From Bacilli bacterium (GTDB lineage: Bacteria > Bacillota_I > Bacilli_A > RFN20 > CAG-826): DNA of 36,940 nucleotides. The DNA is taken from the NCBI GenBank assembly GCA_024698065.1, contig JAILRR010000097.1, positions 1 through 36,940 of the forward strand, in the 5' to 3' direction. A program made the position numbers and the translations under genes. Position 1 is the first letter of the stretch, and each line of letters opens with the position of its first letter. The notes under the pieces were generated by a model. That model saw nothing but the letters and a program-made list of their open reading frames with translations, searched no databases and had not been told where the DNA came from. Below, in pieces: positions 15,654-25,000 of the stretch.

Positions 15654-16499
15654 TCAGTATCTTGTTCCGCCCCACTCAGTGATTGTGAAACCATTTCTGT
15701 CATAATGGGTCAATTGCTCTGGAGCGATGCTCACTGGCCCATCAACGGCCTTAATGTGGATCATCGTTCTGATGAGGGTGTCTGGCTCAGTCGAGAAAGT
15801 GATAGGGAACTCGTTATTGCATTCCTCGGTCTGCTCAAAGTAGACAAGAGACTCTTCATTGCTCTCAAGGACAGGGAGCCAATACATGATGAACTCATCG
15901 GCCTCACGGTTTGTGAATCCCATATAATCGAGCTTCTCTTCTAAGAAGGACATGGCCATGTCACTCGTGACATAGAAGCCTTCATCGAAGGAACAGATAT
16001 ATTCGGAATTGGCTTCGTAATATAAAGCGTAATATTCTCTTGGGCTTCCTGGGACGGTTAAAGTGCCATCCTGAGCGATATGGATATTCCATCCTCCATC
16101 ATATTCAGGATATGTTGTCGTAAGAAGATCGTCCCTGACCACAGTGACAGTCATATCCATCTCTTCCTCAGGGTAGAAGTAGATGATTGGCTTAGCCATT
16201 TTAGGCTCTGAGTACGGTTCCTTAGAAGAGTCTTTTGAACTCTTCTTTTCTGTTGAGGGGACGAAAGGATTAGGCGGTATGGTGATTTTGGAATGGCTGC
16301 TTTCTTCTAGGAACGATGAAGAGTCCTCTTCCGAAGACGAAGAGTGAAGAGATGTTATTGGGTTATTTCCTCCAGTGCCCCTGGTGGTTAAGATCTCACC
16401 TTGGCTACTGCTAGAAGTCTTTCGAATGTCTTTTTGCGTTCCAACGCACCCCGATAAGAGAAGGGCTATTAAGGGTAGTAATGCAGCTTGTTTTTTCAT
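15654..16499 (-). CDS. Paralogous lipoprotein 3 of the IYFYP/EWGG family, with long Ser-rich linker
   Basis: 281 residues from ATG 16499 (minus), with AGGAG upstream. The lipobox is LSGC. A Ser/Glu/Thr-rich linker of about 75 residues follows, which would hold the domain away from the membrane. The domain starts AKPIIYFYPEEEMDMTV and ends TITEWGGTRY. It is the first gene of the minus-strand lipoprotein run and the most divergent copy. A divergent promoter region (16500-16688) separates it from the aminotransferase gene. The function is unknown; a cell-surface binding or sensing role is inference. Confidence 0.85.
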   Translation of the reverse strand: MKKQAALLPLIALLLSGCVGTQKDIRKTSSSSQGEILTTRGTGGNNPITSLHSSSSEEDSSSFLEESSHSKITIPPNPFVPSTEKKSSKDSSKEPYSEPKMAKPIIYFYPEEEMDMTVTVVRDDLLTTTYPEYDGGWNIHIAQDGTLTVPGSPREYYALYYEANSEYICSFDEGFYVTSDMAMSFLEEKLDYMGFTNREADEFIMYWLPVLESNEESLVYFEQTEECNNEFPITFSTEPDTLIRTMIHIKAVDGPVSIAPEQLTHYDRNGFTITEWGGTRY

Positions 16500-16688
16500 A
16501 AGGTCTTTTCTCCTTGTTTAAAAACAAGACGATTGAGTTGCCTAAAACCGCTAAGAGGAGAGAATTTGCCCTTTGAAGGGGCTAAAAATCCCTCTTCGTC
16601 CCCAAACTTTTATATAGAATGAATTCTGAAAGGGCTTACCTTCATTTTTCTATAGAAAAAGTCATGGATGCATATTAAATTGTGAAGT
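16500..16688. promoter_or_regulatory. Divergent intergenic region with a 16-bp palindrome
   Basis: Between the minus-strand lipoprotein operon and the aminotransferase gene. TTTTTCTATAGAAAAA at 16645-16660 is a perfect palindrome, a likely operator or hairpin about 30 bases before the aminotransferase ATG. Minus-strand word CAATCGTCTT at about 16526-16535 recurs in the leader of lipoprotein 2. AT-rich -10-like words (TATATAGAAT near 16611; TATTAA near 16673) are present, but no clear -35/-10 pair. Confidence 0.5.
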
Positions 16689-17906
16689 ATGAAAAAAGCA
16701 TTTATCTCAAACCGTTCCAAATCCTCCCTCAACAAACATGACATTTTGACAATCTCCGGTCTTGCTAACAAAGACACTAAGAAAGGTTTCAAAACCATCA
16801 ACGCCTCCGTCGGAGCCTATTACGACGAAAAGAAGAAGTTTGGAAGGGTCCCAACGATTGAGAACGCCATCAAAGAGAAATTCTCCGAGAAGATGGCCTA
16901 TGCTTCAGTCACGGGATATGAGGAATATAAGAAAGGCATCTTGAGTTACGCTTTCGGGGAAAGACTTAAGACCATAAAAGAGAAGAATGAGACCTTCTTT
17001 GGTGCGACTTTGGGCGGAACCGGAGCCCTTTCGATCGCTTTCAATTTGTTCACCGATGAAGATAGCGAGGTCTTGCTCCCAGATGTCATGTGGTCAAACT
17101 ACAAGCTCATCGCCAGCAAGGCGCATTGCTCATATAGAACATACAAGCTCTTTGATGAATCCGATAACTGGAACCTTAGCAGCATCAAAGAAGAAGTCGA
17201 TCGTGAGATCACGAGAAAAGGCAGAGCCCTTCTTCTCATCAACGACCCATGTGAGAACCCAACCGGTTACAGCATGTCCAAAAAAGAATACGAAGACCTT
17301 TTCGCCTACCTTAACAAGAAAGGCGAAGAAGGTTCCCTCATCGTCGCCTTCGATATCGCTTATTACAACTTCTCAAGCGGGGAATGTCCTCTCTTTGAGA
17401 TGCTTGAAGGGGAACTTAACTTCCTTCCAATCATCGTCTTCTCTTGCTCCAAATCGTTTGCCATCTACGGCTTTAGATGCGGCGCCTTCATCGCCCTTTG
17501 CCCAGACAAAGAAAGCAAAGAAGATATCGGCAATGCTTTCAGAGCCCAAGTTAGAGGCACCGTCTCTTCCCCAGTCGGCCCAGTCCTTCATTCCGTTGGC
17601 GAGACTCTCCTCGACGAAGAAAAGGTCAAGGAAGTCGCTAAGGAAATCAATGTCAACAAGATGGCCCTCGTCGAAAGAGGAAATTACCTTACTTCCCTTC
17701 TTGATGAAGCGGGCATCAAACATTACCCATACAAATCAGGCTTCTTCCTCACCCTTAAGGTTGAGAATGCCGTCGCCACTTTCGACGCTTTAGCGGGCAA
17801 GCATATTTATGTCGTCCCAATCGACGAAGATAAGGTCAGAATCGCCCTCTCTGGCATCACCACGACTGAGTGCAAAGAACTCGTCGACGCATTGAAATCG
17901 CTTTAA
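16689..17906 (+). CDS. Class I/II PLP-dependent aminotransferase (aspartate/aromatic type)
   Basis: 405 residues, the usual fold-type I length. Visible: TLGGTGALSIAFN (cofactor phosphate region), NDPCENPTGYS (NPTG motif), FDIAYYNF (Asp that contacts the PLP ring nitrogen), SCSKSFAIYGFRCG with Schiff-base lysine K255, and the C-terminal RIALSGI (substrate carboxylate Arg). The family transfers amino groups between amino acids and 2-oxo acids. The overall pattern recalls AspC/TyrB-like enzymes, but I cannot assign the substrate. No strong ribosome site precedes the ATG. It may link to glutamate made by the nearby dehydrogenase, but it is a separate unit. Confidence 0.85.
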   Translation: MKKAFISNRSKSSLNKHDILTISGLANKDTKKGFKTINASVGAYYDEKKKFGRVPTIENAIKEKFSEKMAYASVTGYEEYKKGILSYAFGERLKTIKEKNETFFGATLGGTGALSIAFNLFTDEDSEVLLPDVMWSNYKLIASKAHCSYRTYKLFDESDNWNLSSIKEEVDREITRKGRALLLINDPCENPTGYSMSKKEYEDLFAYLNKKGEEGSLIVAFDIAYYNFSSGECPLFEMLEGELNFLPIIVFSCSKSFAIYGFRCGAFIALCPDKESKEDIGNAFRAQVRGTVSSPVGPVLHSVGETLLDEEKVKEVAKEINVNKMALVERGNYLTSLLDEAGIKHYPYKSGFFLTLKVENAVATFDALAGKHIYVVPIDEDKVRIALSGITTTECKELVDALKSL

Positions 17907-17908
17907 TC

Positions 17909-17931
17909 CCGAAAGAGTATCCTTTCGGCTT
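17909..17931 (+). terminator. Weak hairpin after the aminotransferase gene
   Basis: CCGAAAG (17909-17915) pairs with CTTTCGG (17922-17928) over 6 bases, followed by only CTTT. It may be a weak terminator, or a mild barrier before the next gene at 17962. Confidence 0.5.
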
Positions 17932-17961
17932 TGATGCGCTTTGTATTACTATTAAGCAGAA

Positions 17962-19152
17962 ATGGATCCATTTGTTCTTATAGCCATCATCGTCGGTTCC
18001 TTAGCAGCGCTAGGTATCCTTCTTTTCGTTATCTCCCTTATCATTAAAAAGAGAGCGAAGAAAGAAGTGGACCCTAACGAAGAGATGGCCATCGCTTTCA
18101 AAGAGATCCCCGCTTTAGACGAGGAAGATGAAAAGAGACTCGTCGAAGTCAAAGACAAAGAACTCATCAAAAGGATCAATGTCAGCGTCCCTGGCGCTTT
18201 AAAAGCGGTCGCAGGCGCAGATATCTCTAGCGCGATAGGGGAAGTCACCGGCTCAGGAAGCGTCTTCCAGGCTGTTATCCCTGCCGTCAGCAAAAGTGAG
18301 ACCGTTGTCACTAGTACCGCGGTTCTTTCATCAAGCGCTGCCGACAAATTTAGCCGTGTCACCGCTTTAAGCGCGGCTAATGCCGCAATGGGTGTCGCCT
18401 CGATGGTCGTTGGTCAGTATTTCATGTCGCTCATTGACGCAAAGCTCAAGGACCTTGGCTCAACGATTGAGAAAATCACTTCTTTCCAGCAAAGCGAATT
18501 CCGTAGCAAGGTGTACGCTCTTGTCGCGGAGACCCAAAAGATCAGCACCTTCCAGGTAGAGACTCTTGAGAACCATGAGCTTAGAGCAAGAGAGCTCTCT
18601 CATCTTCGTTCCTTGGAACATGAATGCGTTGAGCTTCTTGGTCAGGCCAATCTTTCTCTTCAAGAAATCTCTAGCAAGCGTGAACCTGACTTCAAATCAT
18701 ATGAAGCCGCTATATCTCAAGCAGAAAGTTGGTACGACTACCAACAGATTCTTCTTAAGGTCATCAAAGAGATATCTGACCTCACATATGTTTTGAACCT
18801 AGGCGCCTTGTCGAGAGAGAACTGCAACGCTCTTTCGATCCCATACACCAAGCAATCCGAAGAAAGCCTCCTCAAACTCAAAGGCTGGCATGAAGAGAAT
18901 ACGAAACGCTTAGGAGTCAATCTCGAAGAGAGCAAAGTCAAAAGAAGTGGTCTCAAAGGCGTGCTCATGAAGCCTCTTGGCCTCATCAACAAGAACCTCA
19001 ATTACAAAGAAGTCTCTTCGACCACCATCAAGAACATCGAAAGACAAAGTGGCATCGAGGCCAAAGAAGATGTCGTTGAAAGTGACCTCTATAAAGAAGA
19101 CGTCACTCTCATTGCCAAAGACGGCAAATATTATTACCTTCCAAAGAAATAA
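17962..19152 (+). CDS. Membrane-anchored hypothetical protein
   Basis: 396 residues, not recognised. An N-terminal membrane helix (about residues 4-28, LIAIIVGSLAALGILLFVISLII) is followed by a Lys/Arg stop-transfer, so the bulk should be cytoplasmic. A second, Ala/Met/Val-rich stretch (about 134-160) could be amphipathic or membrane-associated. The middle and C-terminal parts are long charged helices with several ELRARELSHLR-type heptads, then a small basic C-terminus ending KYYYLPKK. It is codon-biased like core genes, so it is probably native. It ends at a strong terminator next to the guaA-end repeat. Before the insertion it would have faced guaA as a convergent neighbour. Confidence 0.7.
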   Translation: MDPFVLIAIIVGSLAALGILLFVISLIIKKRAKKEVDPNEEMAIAFKEIPALDEEDEKRLVEVKDKELIKRINVSVPGALKAVAGADISSAIGEVTGSGSVFQAVIPAVSKSETVVTSTAVLSSSAADKFSRVTALSAANAAMGVASMVVGQYFMSLIDAKLKDLGSTIEKITSFQQSEFRSKVYALVAETQKISTFQVETLENHELRARELSHLRSLEHECVELLGQANLSLQEISSKREPDFKSYEAAISQAESWYDYQQILLKVIKEISDLTYVLNLGALSRENCNALSIPYTKQSEESLLKLKGWHEENTKRLGVNLEESKVKRSGLKGVLMKPLGLINKNLNYKEVSSTTIKNIERQSGIEAKEDVVESDLYKEDVTLIAKDGKYYYLPKK

Positions 19153-19190
19153 AAAATGTCCCCGTTTCCGAGGACATTTTCTTTTTTTTT
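19153..19190. terminator. Terminator of the membrane-anchored protein gene (plus strand; A-rich on the other side)
   Basis: AAAATGTCC (19153-19161) pairs with GGACATTTT (19172-19180), followed by C and nine to ten T. The A-run on the left means it can also work on the minus strand. In the uninterrupted chromosome it would have sat just beyond the guaA stop codon. Confidence 0.9.
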
Positions 19191-19196
19191 TGCTTT

Positions 19197-19255
19197 TTAT
19201 TCGAACTCGATGGTCGAAGTTGGTTTGTCAGTCGCATCGAAGAGGACGCGGTTGA
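19197..19255 (-). repeat. Left 59-bp direct repeat: duplicated 3' end of guaA (putative att site)
   Basis: It matches 25010-25068 at 57 of 59 positions, same orientation. It encodes the last 18 residues and stop of GuaA (NRVLFDATDKPTSTIEFE), with both mismatches at synonymous sites (Thr ACT/ACC, Ile ATC/ATT). Upstream guaA sequence is absent beyond 19255. An inner inverted pair, TTCGA and TCGAA, resembles a tyrosine-recombinase core site. Confidence 0.92.
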
Positions 19256-19466
19256 GGAAACAAGGCGATGTTTTCTTAACACACATCGCAACGTCTTGAT
19301 GCAACTGTCGTGATTTCGTCAAAGTCTCAAAAGAAATCACTTGGAAACACAATAATTGAAAGATTTTGCCTAATGCAAAATCCAATTGGTCCGGATAGAT
19401 AACGCATTTAATCATCATTGATTTTTTTTCAATAAAAAATTATCGTAAAAAAAGGTGGTAAAACGA
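19256..19466. other. Left end of the insert, non-coding
   Basis: No supported gene. A minus-strand frame crosses from here into the guaA-tail repeat but is an accident of the junction. The last 70 bases are very AT-rich. AAAGGTGG at 19451-19458 is the ribosome site for the protease. A weak TTGATT-17-TATCGT pair lies too near the ribosome site to be convincing. Confidence 0.5.
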
Positions 19467-21644
19467 ATGAAAAATTTTCTAGTTACATTGATTGTCTTCT
19501 CCTTGCTTTCGAGCGCGAATTTACACATTGAAAAGAAGACAAATCGAATCAACAACGATTACGAGGCCTGCCTTAAAGCTGAGACTCCAGAGAAATCTAT
19601 GCTTGATGCACAGCATGTTCCCGGTGAGCTCATTGTCACGGTGGATGCCAAAACCAGTCGCGACGTCATTTGTGGAACTAAGAAATCGGAGGAATTAATT
19701 GAAGACTTCAACTGCGATGAATACGAATGTCTTTCTCAAGAATTGATAGACTCTAGATGTTCTTTGAGCGTCAACCGAGATATTCATGTGTCATATTTGA
19801 TTCGCTATGAGGATAAAACGGATGAACATTTGTATGATGCTTTATGCAATATTAAGAAAAACAGCTCGGTTGATGCAGTCGAACCGAATTACATTCGTTT
19901 GAGCAATTCTGTCGATAATCCAGTTGACGAGTATTATTCAGAACAATGGGGATTAAGAGCGATAAACGCTCCTGCTGTTTGGCATAGATATGGAACGGGT
20001 TCGTACGAAAAAACGCGCATTGGGATTCTAGACGATGGTGTATCTCCACACGAGGACTTGTGTATTGACGCTTCTTTAAGCCGTGACTTTTCGGCTGGCG
20101 GGGATAGGTACGGCATTGGGCATGGCACTCATGTCGCCGGAATCTGTGGAGCAATTGGCGATAACACCAAGATAGAAGGAGGTGTTGAAAGCGGCGTTGG
20201 TGTTGTTGGTGTTTGCCAAAAAGCAACGGTCGTTGATTTAAAGGTCGCCAGCAAGGTATGGATTAAAGACAATACCATACCTGCAGGAGGCTATTATAGC
20301 GATCGTTCAAGCGATTCGACGGTACTTAAAGCAGTAAATTATGCGATTTCGAAATGGGAAACGTCTCAGCGTATTTCTGTCTTGAATTATTCGTATTCTG
20401 GATACTCCAATAAATATGTCACTCTTTTTGGCGATTTCACAGTAAGAAACCCAGTAAATAGAAACATCCTTTTGTCATTTAGATCGTTCCCTGGAACGGT
20501 TGTCTGGAGCGCTGGTAATGATGGAGAGGCTCGTGGGGATAATGGTTTTAGGTACTGCCCTAATTTGATTTCTGTCGGTTCGATAGACGAAACTGGAGAG
20601 ATAAGTGGTTTTTCTAATTGGGGGCCGTCGGTAAACATTTATGCCCCTGGCGGGAATATCTTTAGCACATTCAGAGACAACCAATATGTGGCGAAAAACG
20701 GCACTTCGATGGCCGCTCCGTTTGTTTCCGGTGTCGCCGCTTACCTTTATTCTAAGTTTCCCGGCATCACAGCAAGACAGGTAAAAGATGCCATAGTGGA
20801 GTCTGTTAATTACGAAAAAGTTATCCATGCTGGCAATGGAATATTGGAACCGATTAAGAAACTTGATTTTTTGGCAGCATACAATAAGGCCTATGGGTTG
20901 TTTAACGAAACCGATAATTATCCAATAAAACTTGAAATGCTTAACTGCGAGGGCGACAAGTGGAAAATACTAATTCAAAATACTGGCAAAAGCACTTTGA
21001 AAATCGCATATCCGGAATCCAACTGTTCGGAACAGGATGTTACCGTGTTTTCATCAAACAATTGCAAAACACTCTCCTTGAGTGGCAAATCATCAAAAAC
21101 CATAGAAATAACATATGACAAAAATAAGGGGATGTGTTTTCCTGTTGGCGTTTACTCAAACGGCGTCAGGAAAATAACCTATCTTTATTGTTCTTCTGTG
21201 GCTTGGAACGTCGACACTGATTTCCTACTCTTTGATATGAATTACACAACAAGCTCTGTGCCAGGAAAACACCTTAACAGGGCTCCACAACCTGGTTTGG
21301 ATTTTGAGATAAAGTCATCGAGAATCAACTGGTTTGTAAGGGATTGGAAAATAACGATCAAAAACAACATTAACGTGGCTGTCGATGTGATGTACAACAG
21401 CAAGATGTGTTTTTATGGCGACGGGCTTGACTGGAAGAATCTTGCCGACGTTGAACAAATGTCTCTTTCTTCATACGGAACCTCATCGGAAATATGGATT
21501 AATGCTAATGGCACGGCGGATGCTATCGCCATGTGTCTTGTCTATATCGATGATTACGGTCTTAAAAGAGGATATGTTTCCGTTGCCAATGGTATCAAAG
21601 ACAATGGGCATGGTACACTTGGTCATAAGACGATCTCTCTTTAA
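19467..21644 (+). CDS. Secreted subtilisin-like serine protease (S8 family)
   Basis: 725 residues from ATG 19467, chosen because AAAGGTGG lies 8 bases upstream and the signal peptide (MKNFLVTLIVFSLLSSA) starts there; an in-frame GTG at 19455 is the alternative. A propeptide-like region runs to about residue 150, then QWGLRAINAPAVW begins the catalytic domain. The triad is D189 (GILDDGVS), H219 (GHGTHVAG) and S414 (NGTSMAAP); SAGND holds the oxyanion Asn. About 260 residues with beta-rich, Cys-containing character follow, probably a substrate or wall-binding region. No LPxTG anchor is seen. It lies 18 bases before the ABC transporter gene, so the two likely act together, perhaps with the protease maturing or degrading a peptide the transporter handles. 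Confidence 0.92.
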   Translation: MKNFLVTLIVFSLLSSANLHIEKKTNRINNDYEACLKAETPEKSMLDAQHVPGELIVTVDAKTSRDVICGTKKSEELIEDFNCDEYECLSQELIDSRCSLSVNRDIHVSYLIRYEDKTDEHLYDALCNIKKNSSVDAVEPNYIRLSNSVDNPVDEYYSEQWGLRAINAPAVWHRYGTGSYEKTRIGILDDGVSPHEDLCIDASLSRDFSAGGDRYGIGHGTHVAGICGAIGDNTKIEGGVESGVGVVGVCQKATVVDLKVASKVWIKDNTIPAGGYYSDRSSDSTVLKAVNYAISKWETSQRISVLNYSYSGYSNKYVTLFGDFTVRNPVNRNILLSFRSFPGTVVWSAGNDGEARGDNGFRYCPNLISVGSIDETGEISGFSNWGPSVNIYAPGGNIFSTFRDNQYVAKNGTSMAAPFVSGVAAYLYSKFPGITARQVKDAIVESVNYEKVIHAGNGILEPIKKLDFLAAYNKAYGLFNETDNYPIKLEMLNCEGDKWKILIQNTGKSTLKIAYPESNCSEQDVTVFSSNNCKTLSLSGKSSKTIEITYDKNKGMCFPVGVYSNGVRKITYLYCSSVAWNVDTDFLLFDMNYTTSSVPGKHLNRAPQPGLDFEIKSSRINWFVRDWKITIKNNINVAVDVMYNSKMCFYGDGLDWKNLADVEQMSLSSYGTSSEIWINANGTADAIAMCLVYIDDYGLKRGYVSVANGIKDNGHGTLGHKTISL

Positions 21645-21662
21645 GGTGAAAACCAAGTTCCT

Positions 21663-24600
21663 ATGTTCATACTACGAAATCTTATAAAAGAATATCCGGG
21701 TGGAAGGGGCAACCGACCAATTGTTGCCCTTAACATCGGCTATTTGTCTCTTCCTGAATCGGGAATGGTTTTCGTCGTTGGGAAATCGGGCAGTGGCAAA
21801 TCCACTTTGCTCCATCTCCTTGGCGGCCTAGACAAGCCAACTAGCGGCGATTTGCTTATTCATGGTAAAAATGCCTCTTCCTTTTCGGAAAGGGATTTAG
21901 ATAGCTATCGCAACTCATGTGTCGGCTTCGTTTTTCAAGATTTTGGCTTGATTGATGAATTTACAGTGCGACAAAACATTGGGTTTGCTCTAGAACTGCA
22001 AAGCGAGAAAAGTGACGAAGAAAAGATCGCGAGCGTCCTCAATTCCTTGGAAATGCCTGGTTTTGATGATAGGCGCATCGATACATTGTCTGGCGGCCAA
22101 AAACAAAGAGTCGCCATAGCTAGGGCCCTCGTCAAAAACCCTTCCGTCATTTTGGCTGATGAACCAACTGGCGCATTGGATGAAGAAAGTGGCAACGGCG
22201 TTCTTTCGATTCTTAGAAAACTCAGCAAAGAGAAACTTGTGGTCATCGTAAGCCATGATACGGAGGCGGCCAGAAAATACGCTGACAGAATTATCGAGCT
22301 CAAAGACGGCAGAATTGTCAAAGATACTGTCGATAGCGAAGAGAAAGAAGCGGACGAAGAACGTGCCAACCTTACACTTCGCAAATCGAGAATCCCTTTT
22401 CTCAAAGGATTAAAAATCGGTCTTTCAGCCGCGATCCATAAACCGCTTAAACTGGTTACCTGCTCCATGCTTGTCGCCTTTGCTTTGTCTTTCTTTGGGC
22501 TTGTCACAACGCTGACCTTTTTCGATGATGCAAGAGCAAGGACGGGCGTAGCTACGACGATGCATTGCGAAAGCGACTTGTTTCAGAAAAATGCCATTTT
22601 TGAGGTAACGAATTCGGAATACGATTACCGAAGTGGACAAACGGTGAAAAGTGAAAAAACAACTGAGACCGCAGGTGTGATGAGCAGTGACCAAGATGTA
22701 GCGAAGTTAAACGCCTCCTCCAAAACTGGCTTGGATTTTGCGGGAGTTTTCGGAAAAGACCTCTATTCTTTTCAGTACAAAAACGGCAGTGACCTAGAAG
22801 ACCCTCTCGTGTTTGATCAACTGCATTCATTCCTTTCTTTTTCTGGTTTTATCGATTGCGGAGAGACTTACCTTGCAAGAAATGGAATGTCCATGCTGTT
22901 TGGAACATATCCAACCGCGTCAAATGAAATTGCTATTTCCAAATACCATAGCGAGATACTTGCTAAATCAAATCCCGAACTCTTTGATGGCGAAATAAAA
23001 AACGTTATAGGAACCGAATTATCCATCGATTTTAAAAATTACACTTTGAATAGCGACAAATCTCTTTTCACCATTACTGGCATCGTCGATACCGGTGAGG
23101 TCAACAATTATTACCTTGAACGCTACGAAAAGGGGAATCATACGCTCGATAGCAAGGACATAGAAATGCTTACTGAGTATCTAAGGGGTTCATTCCATTG
23201 CCTCGGTTACGTTTCTTCTGTTTTTGCCGAGACGTTCCATGACGTTTTTGCTGAAGGTCTCTCGTCGCTTTATTCGCATAAAGGCGTCTATTTTGCCGGT
23301 ATTGAATTAGAAGAAAACGAAAGCAGCATAAGACCAAGCGCCGATAGTTCACTTGGATTCGTCTTACCAAAATACACGGACATGGAACAATATAGTTTCT
23401 ACGCGCCCGATGGTGAATCCCTCACATTCGAAGAACCAGCGTCCAATGAGATTTATGTGGATGGCAGCTACTATGAAGAGAAAACCTACCGTAAGCTTAA
23501 GGATTTCTTGCTAAGCGTTTTTGTCTGCGTTCATGATGCTTTTTTTGAGTACAAAATGCTGCCTGAGGCTGATAGTTATTTTGCAAGTACCGAAAACCTC
23601 GCCTTCTTCAATCATGCTTTATCACTATTCGAAAGTTTTGATTTGGATTCCTTCGAGTTGGCTATAAAGAGTGATCGATTCGAAAACAATGTGAAATTGG
23701 TAATCAACAGTTTTGCCAAATTGTCGTTCGAGCGAATGTACATCAAATATGTTTTGGCGAGCATGAACTCTCTCAACGCAAGCGGTCATTTTGGTATCGA
23801 GGACCTTTCTTTGGATTCTGAATTTATGTCCCAGTATGGTCTTAAGGTTGATAACTGTGGCCTTTCCGAGGAGTTTGATTCAGAGGTATTTGATGGCTGT
23901 TACGAATACATTAAAAGTCATCCAAGTCTGCGGCTTTTCGCCAGAAAAGCTCTTTGTTATGAACTTTTCTTATCGCTCGACAAATCCAATACTTACAAGG
24001 ACATTTATGAAAAAGTGAGCCTTATGGTTCTAAATGGAAACGGAGACGCCGTGTCACAATCTGATTGGGACGACCTTCTTTCGGCTTTTGATTCGCTTTG
24101 TTCTGACGAGGAAAACCTTGAGTTTATAGAAATGCCTTTTGCCAAAAATAATCTTGTGGATTATGAGAGGGCATATTCCGACAGGCCTTTTGAATACTCG
24201 ATTGAGTGTCCACATGACCTTTTCTACGTCAACCATCTTGGGGTGAAGGGAAAGCTTACCGTAAAAGGCTATTACCTAACAAGCGGCAGGAAGGATGGGG
24301 GCGCTCAATTATATTTCGCGAATGAAGATTTCCTGAGGAGTCTGACTATCGCACCTAGCTATGTCAACACAAAAACATATTCGACTGATTATAAAGACGT
24401 CGATGGTGGTAAATACAATTATGTGATCACCAAGACGGATTTTAGTTTTAGGCAAGTAAAAGAAATCTGCATGAAAGGGGAAGGCTTTGAATATAGGTTC
24501 ACAAACGCCTTGATGTATAGGGTTGACTATTTCATAACCGTCATGTGGACCATGTGTATGGTTTTTGCCATATTGGCTGGAGTCCTTGGCTTTTTCGCGG

Positions 24601-24953
24601 TTCTGTTGCTAGCTACTTTTATTGCTTCTTCCGTAGATTACAAGAAGAAGGAAGTCGGCATTATAAGGTGCCTAGGCGGAAGAGAAAAAGACGTATTCTT
24701 GATCTTTGCTTCCGAAGGCATGGTAATCACTATGGCATCCGTCATCTTGTCGGTTGTGCTTTCCCTAATTGAATGCTTCTTCATCAACCGTTTTGCCTTT
24801 GGAGAGACCTTTGGCGCGAATTTGCTCTATTATGGTCCGCTAAATGTGCTGACGGTCTTGATTTGCTCGATCGTTATTGCCTCGCTTGCTACTTTCCTTC
24901 CGATCCACAAAAGAACGAAAATGGCACCTTCTGTCGCCTTACGTAAGGAATAA
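21663..24953 (+). CDS. ABC transporter, fused ATPase and FtsX-type permease with very large extracellular domain (MacB-like)
   Basis: 1096 residues. The N-terminal ATPase has Walker A GKSGSGKST (40-48), LSGGQ (142-146), Walker B VILADEPTGALD and switch HD (VSHD), close to the LolD/MacB group. The first membrane helix is near 266-285. A predicted outer region of about 650 residues follows, more than twice that of MacB, and three helices lie at the C-terminus (about 955-1090; VFAILAGVLGFFAVLLLATFI, then GMVITMASVILSVVLSLIECF, then the last), giving the MacB topology. Such proteins are often mechanotransducers or peptide exporters rather than classical importers. The unusual ectodomain and the coupled S8 protease suggest surface or peptide handling, such as antimicrobial peptide export or resistance; that is inference. 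Confidence 0.9.
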   Translation: MFILRNLIKEYPGGRGNRPIVALNIGYLSLPESGMVFVVGKSGSGKSTLLHLLGGLDKPTSGDLLIHGKNASSFSERDLDSYRNSCVGFVFQDFGLIDEFTVRQNIGFALELQSEKSDEEKIASVLNSLEMPGFDDRRIDTLSGGQKQRVAIARALVKNPSVILADEPTGALDEESGNGVLSILRKLSKEKLVVIVSHDTEAARKYADRIIELKDGRIVKDTVDSEEKEADEERANLTLRKSRIPFLKGLKIGLSAAIHKPLKLVTCSMLVAFALSFFGLVTTLTFFDDARARTGVATTMHCESDLFQKNAIFEVTNSEYDYRSGQTVKSEKTTETAGVMSSDQDVAKLNASSKTGLDFAGVFGKDLYSFQYKNGSDLEDPLVFDQLHSFLSFSGFIDCGETYLARNGMSMLFGTYPTASNEIAISKYHSEILAKSNPELFDGEIKNVIGTELSIDFKNYTLNSDKSLFTITGIVDTGEVNNYYLERYEKGNHTLDSKDIEMLTEYLRGSFHCLGYVSSVFAETFHDVFAEGLSSLYSHKGVYFAGIELEENESSIRPSADSSLGFVLPKYTDMEQYSFYAPDGESLTFEEPASNEIYVDGSYYEEKTYRKLKDFLLSVFVCVHDAFFEYKMLPEADSYFASTENLAFFNHALSLFESFDLDSFELAIKSDRFENNVKLVINSFAKLSFERMYIKYVLASMNSLNASGHFGIEDLSLDSEFMSQYGLKVDNCGLSEEFDSEVFDGCYEYIKSHPSLRLFARKALCYELFLSLDKSNTYKDIYEKVSLMVLNGNGDAVSQSDWDDLLSAFDSLCSDEENLEFIEMPFAKNNLVDYERAYSDRPFEYSIECPHDLFYVNHLGVKGKLTVKGYYLTSGRKDGGAQLYFANEDFLRSLTIAPSYVNTKTYSTDYKDVDGGKYNYVITKTDFSFRQVKEICMKGEGFEYRFTNALMYRVDYFITVMWTMCMVFAILAGVLGFFAVLLLATFIASSVDYKKKEVGIIRCLGGREKDVFLIFASEGMVITMASVILSVVLSLIECFFINRFAFGETFGANLLYYGPLNVLTVLICSIVIASLATFLPIHKRTKMAPSVALRKE

Positions 24954-24966
24954 AGTTGGCACAAAG

Positions 24967-25000
24967 AAAAGCGGCCTACGAAGAAGCCGCTTTTTGTTTT
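24967..25000. terminator. Bidirectional terminator between the ABC transporter gene and guaA
   Basis: AAAAGCGGC (24967-24975) pairs with GCCGCTTTT (24986-24994) and T-runs flank both sides. It ends the plus-strand ABC gene and the minus-strand guaA. It lies inside the insert, so guaA appears to have acquired its terminator with the insert. Confidence 0.9.

Noticed and set aside
14247..16499. CRISPR-like or phage-tail repeat explanation for the lipoprotein repeats
   Set aside because: The repeated units are whole genes with signal peptides and lipoboxes, so tandem gene duplication explains them.
19197..19418. Minus-strand open frame of 73 codons ending in the GuaA tail
   Set aside because: Its N-terminal part is random-looking and its end is only the duplicated guaA 3' segment read in frame. 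It is a junction artefact, not a gene.
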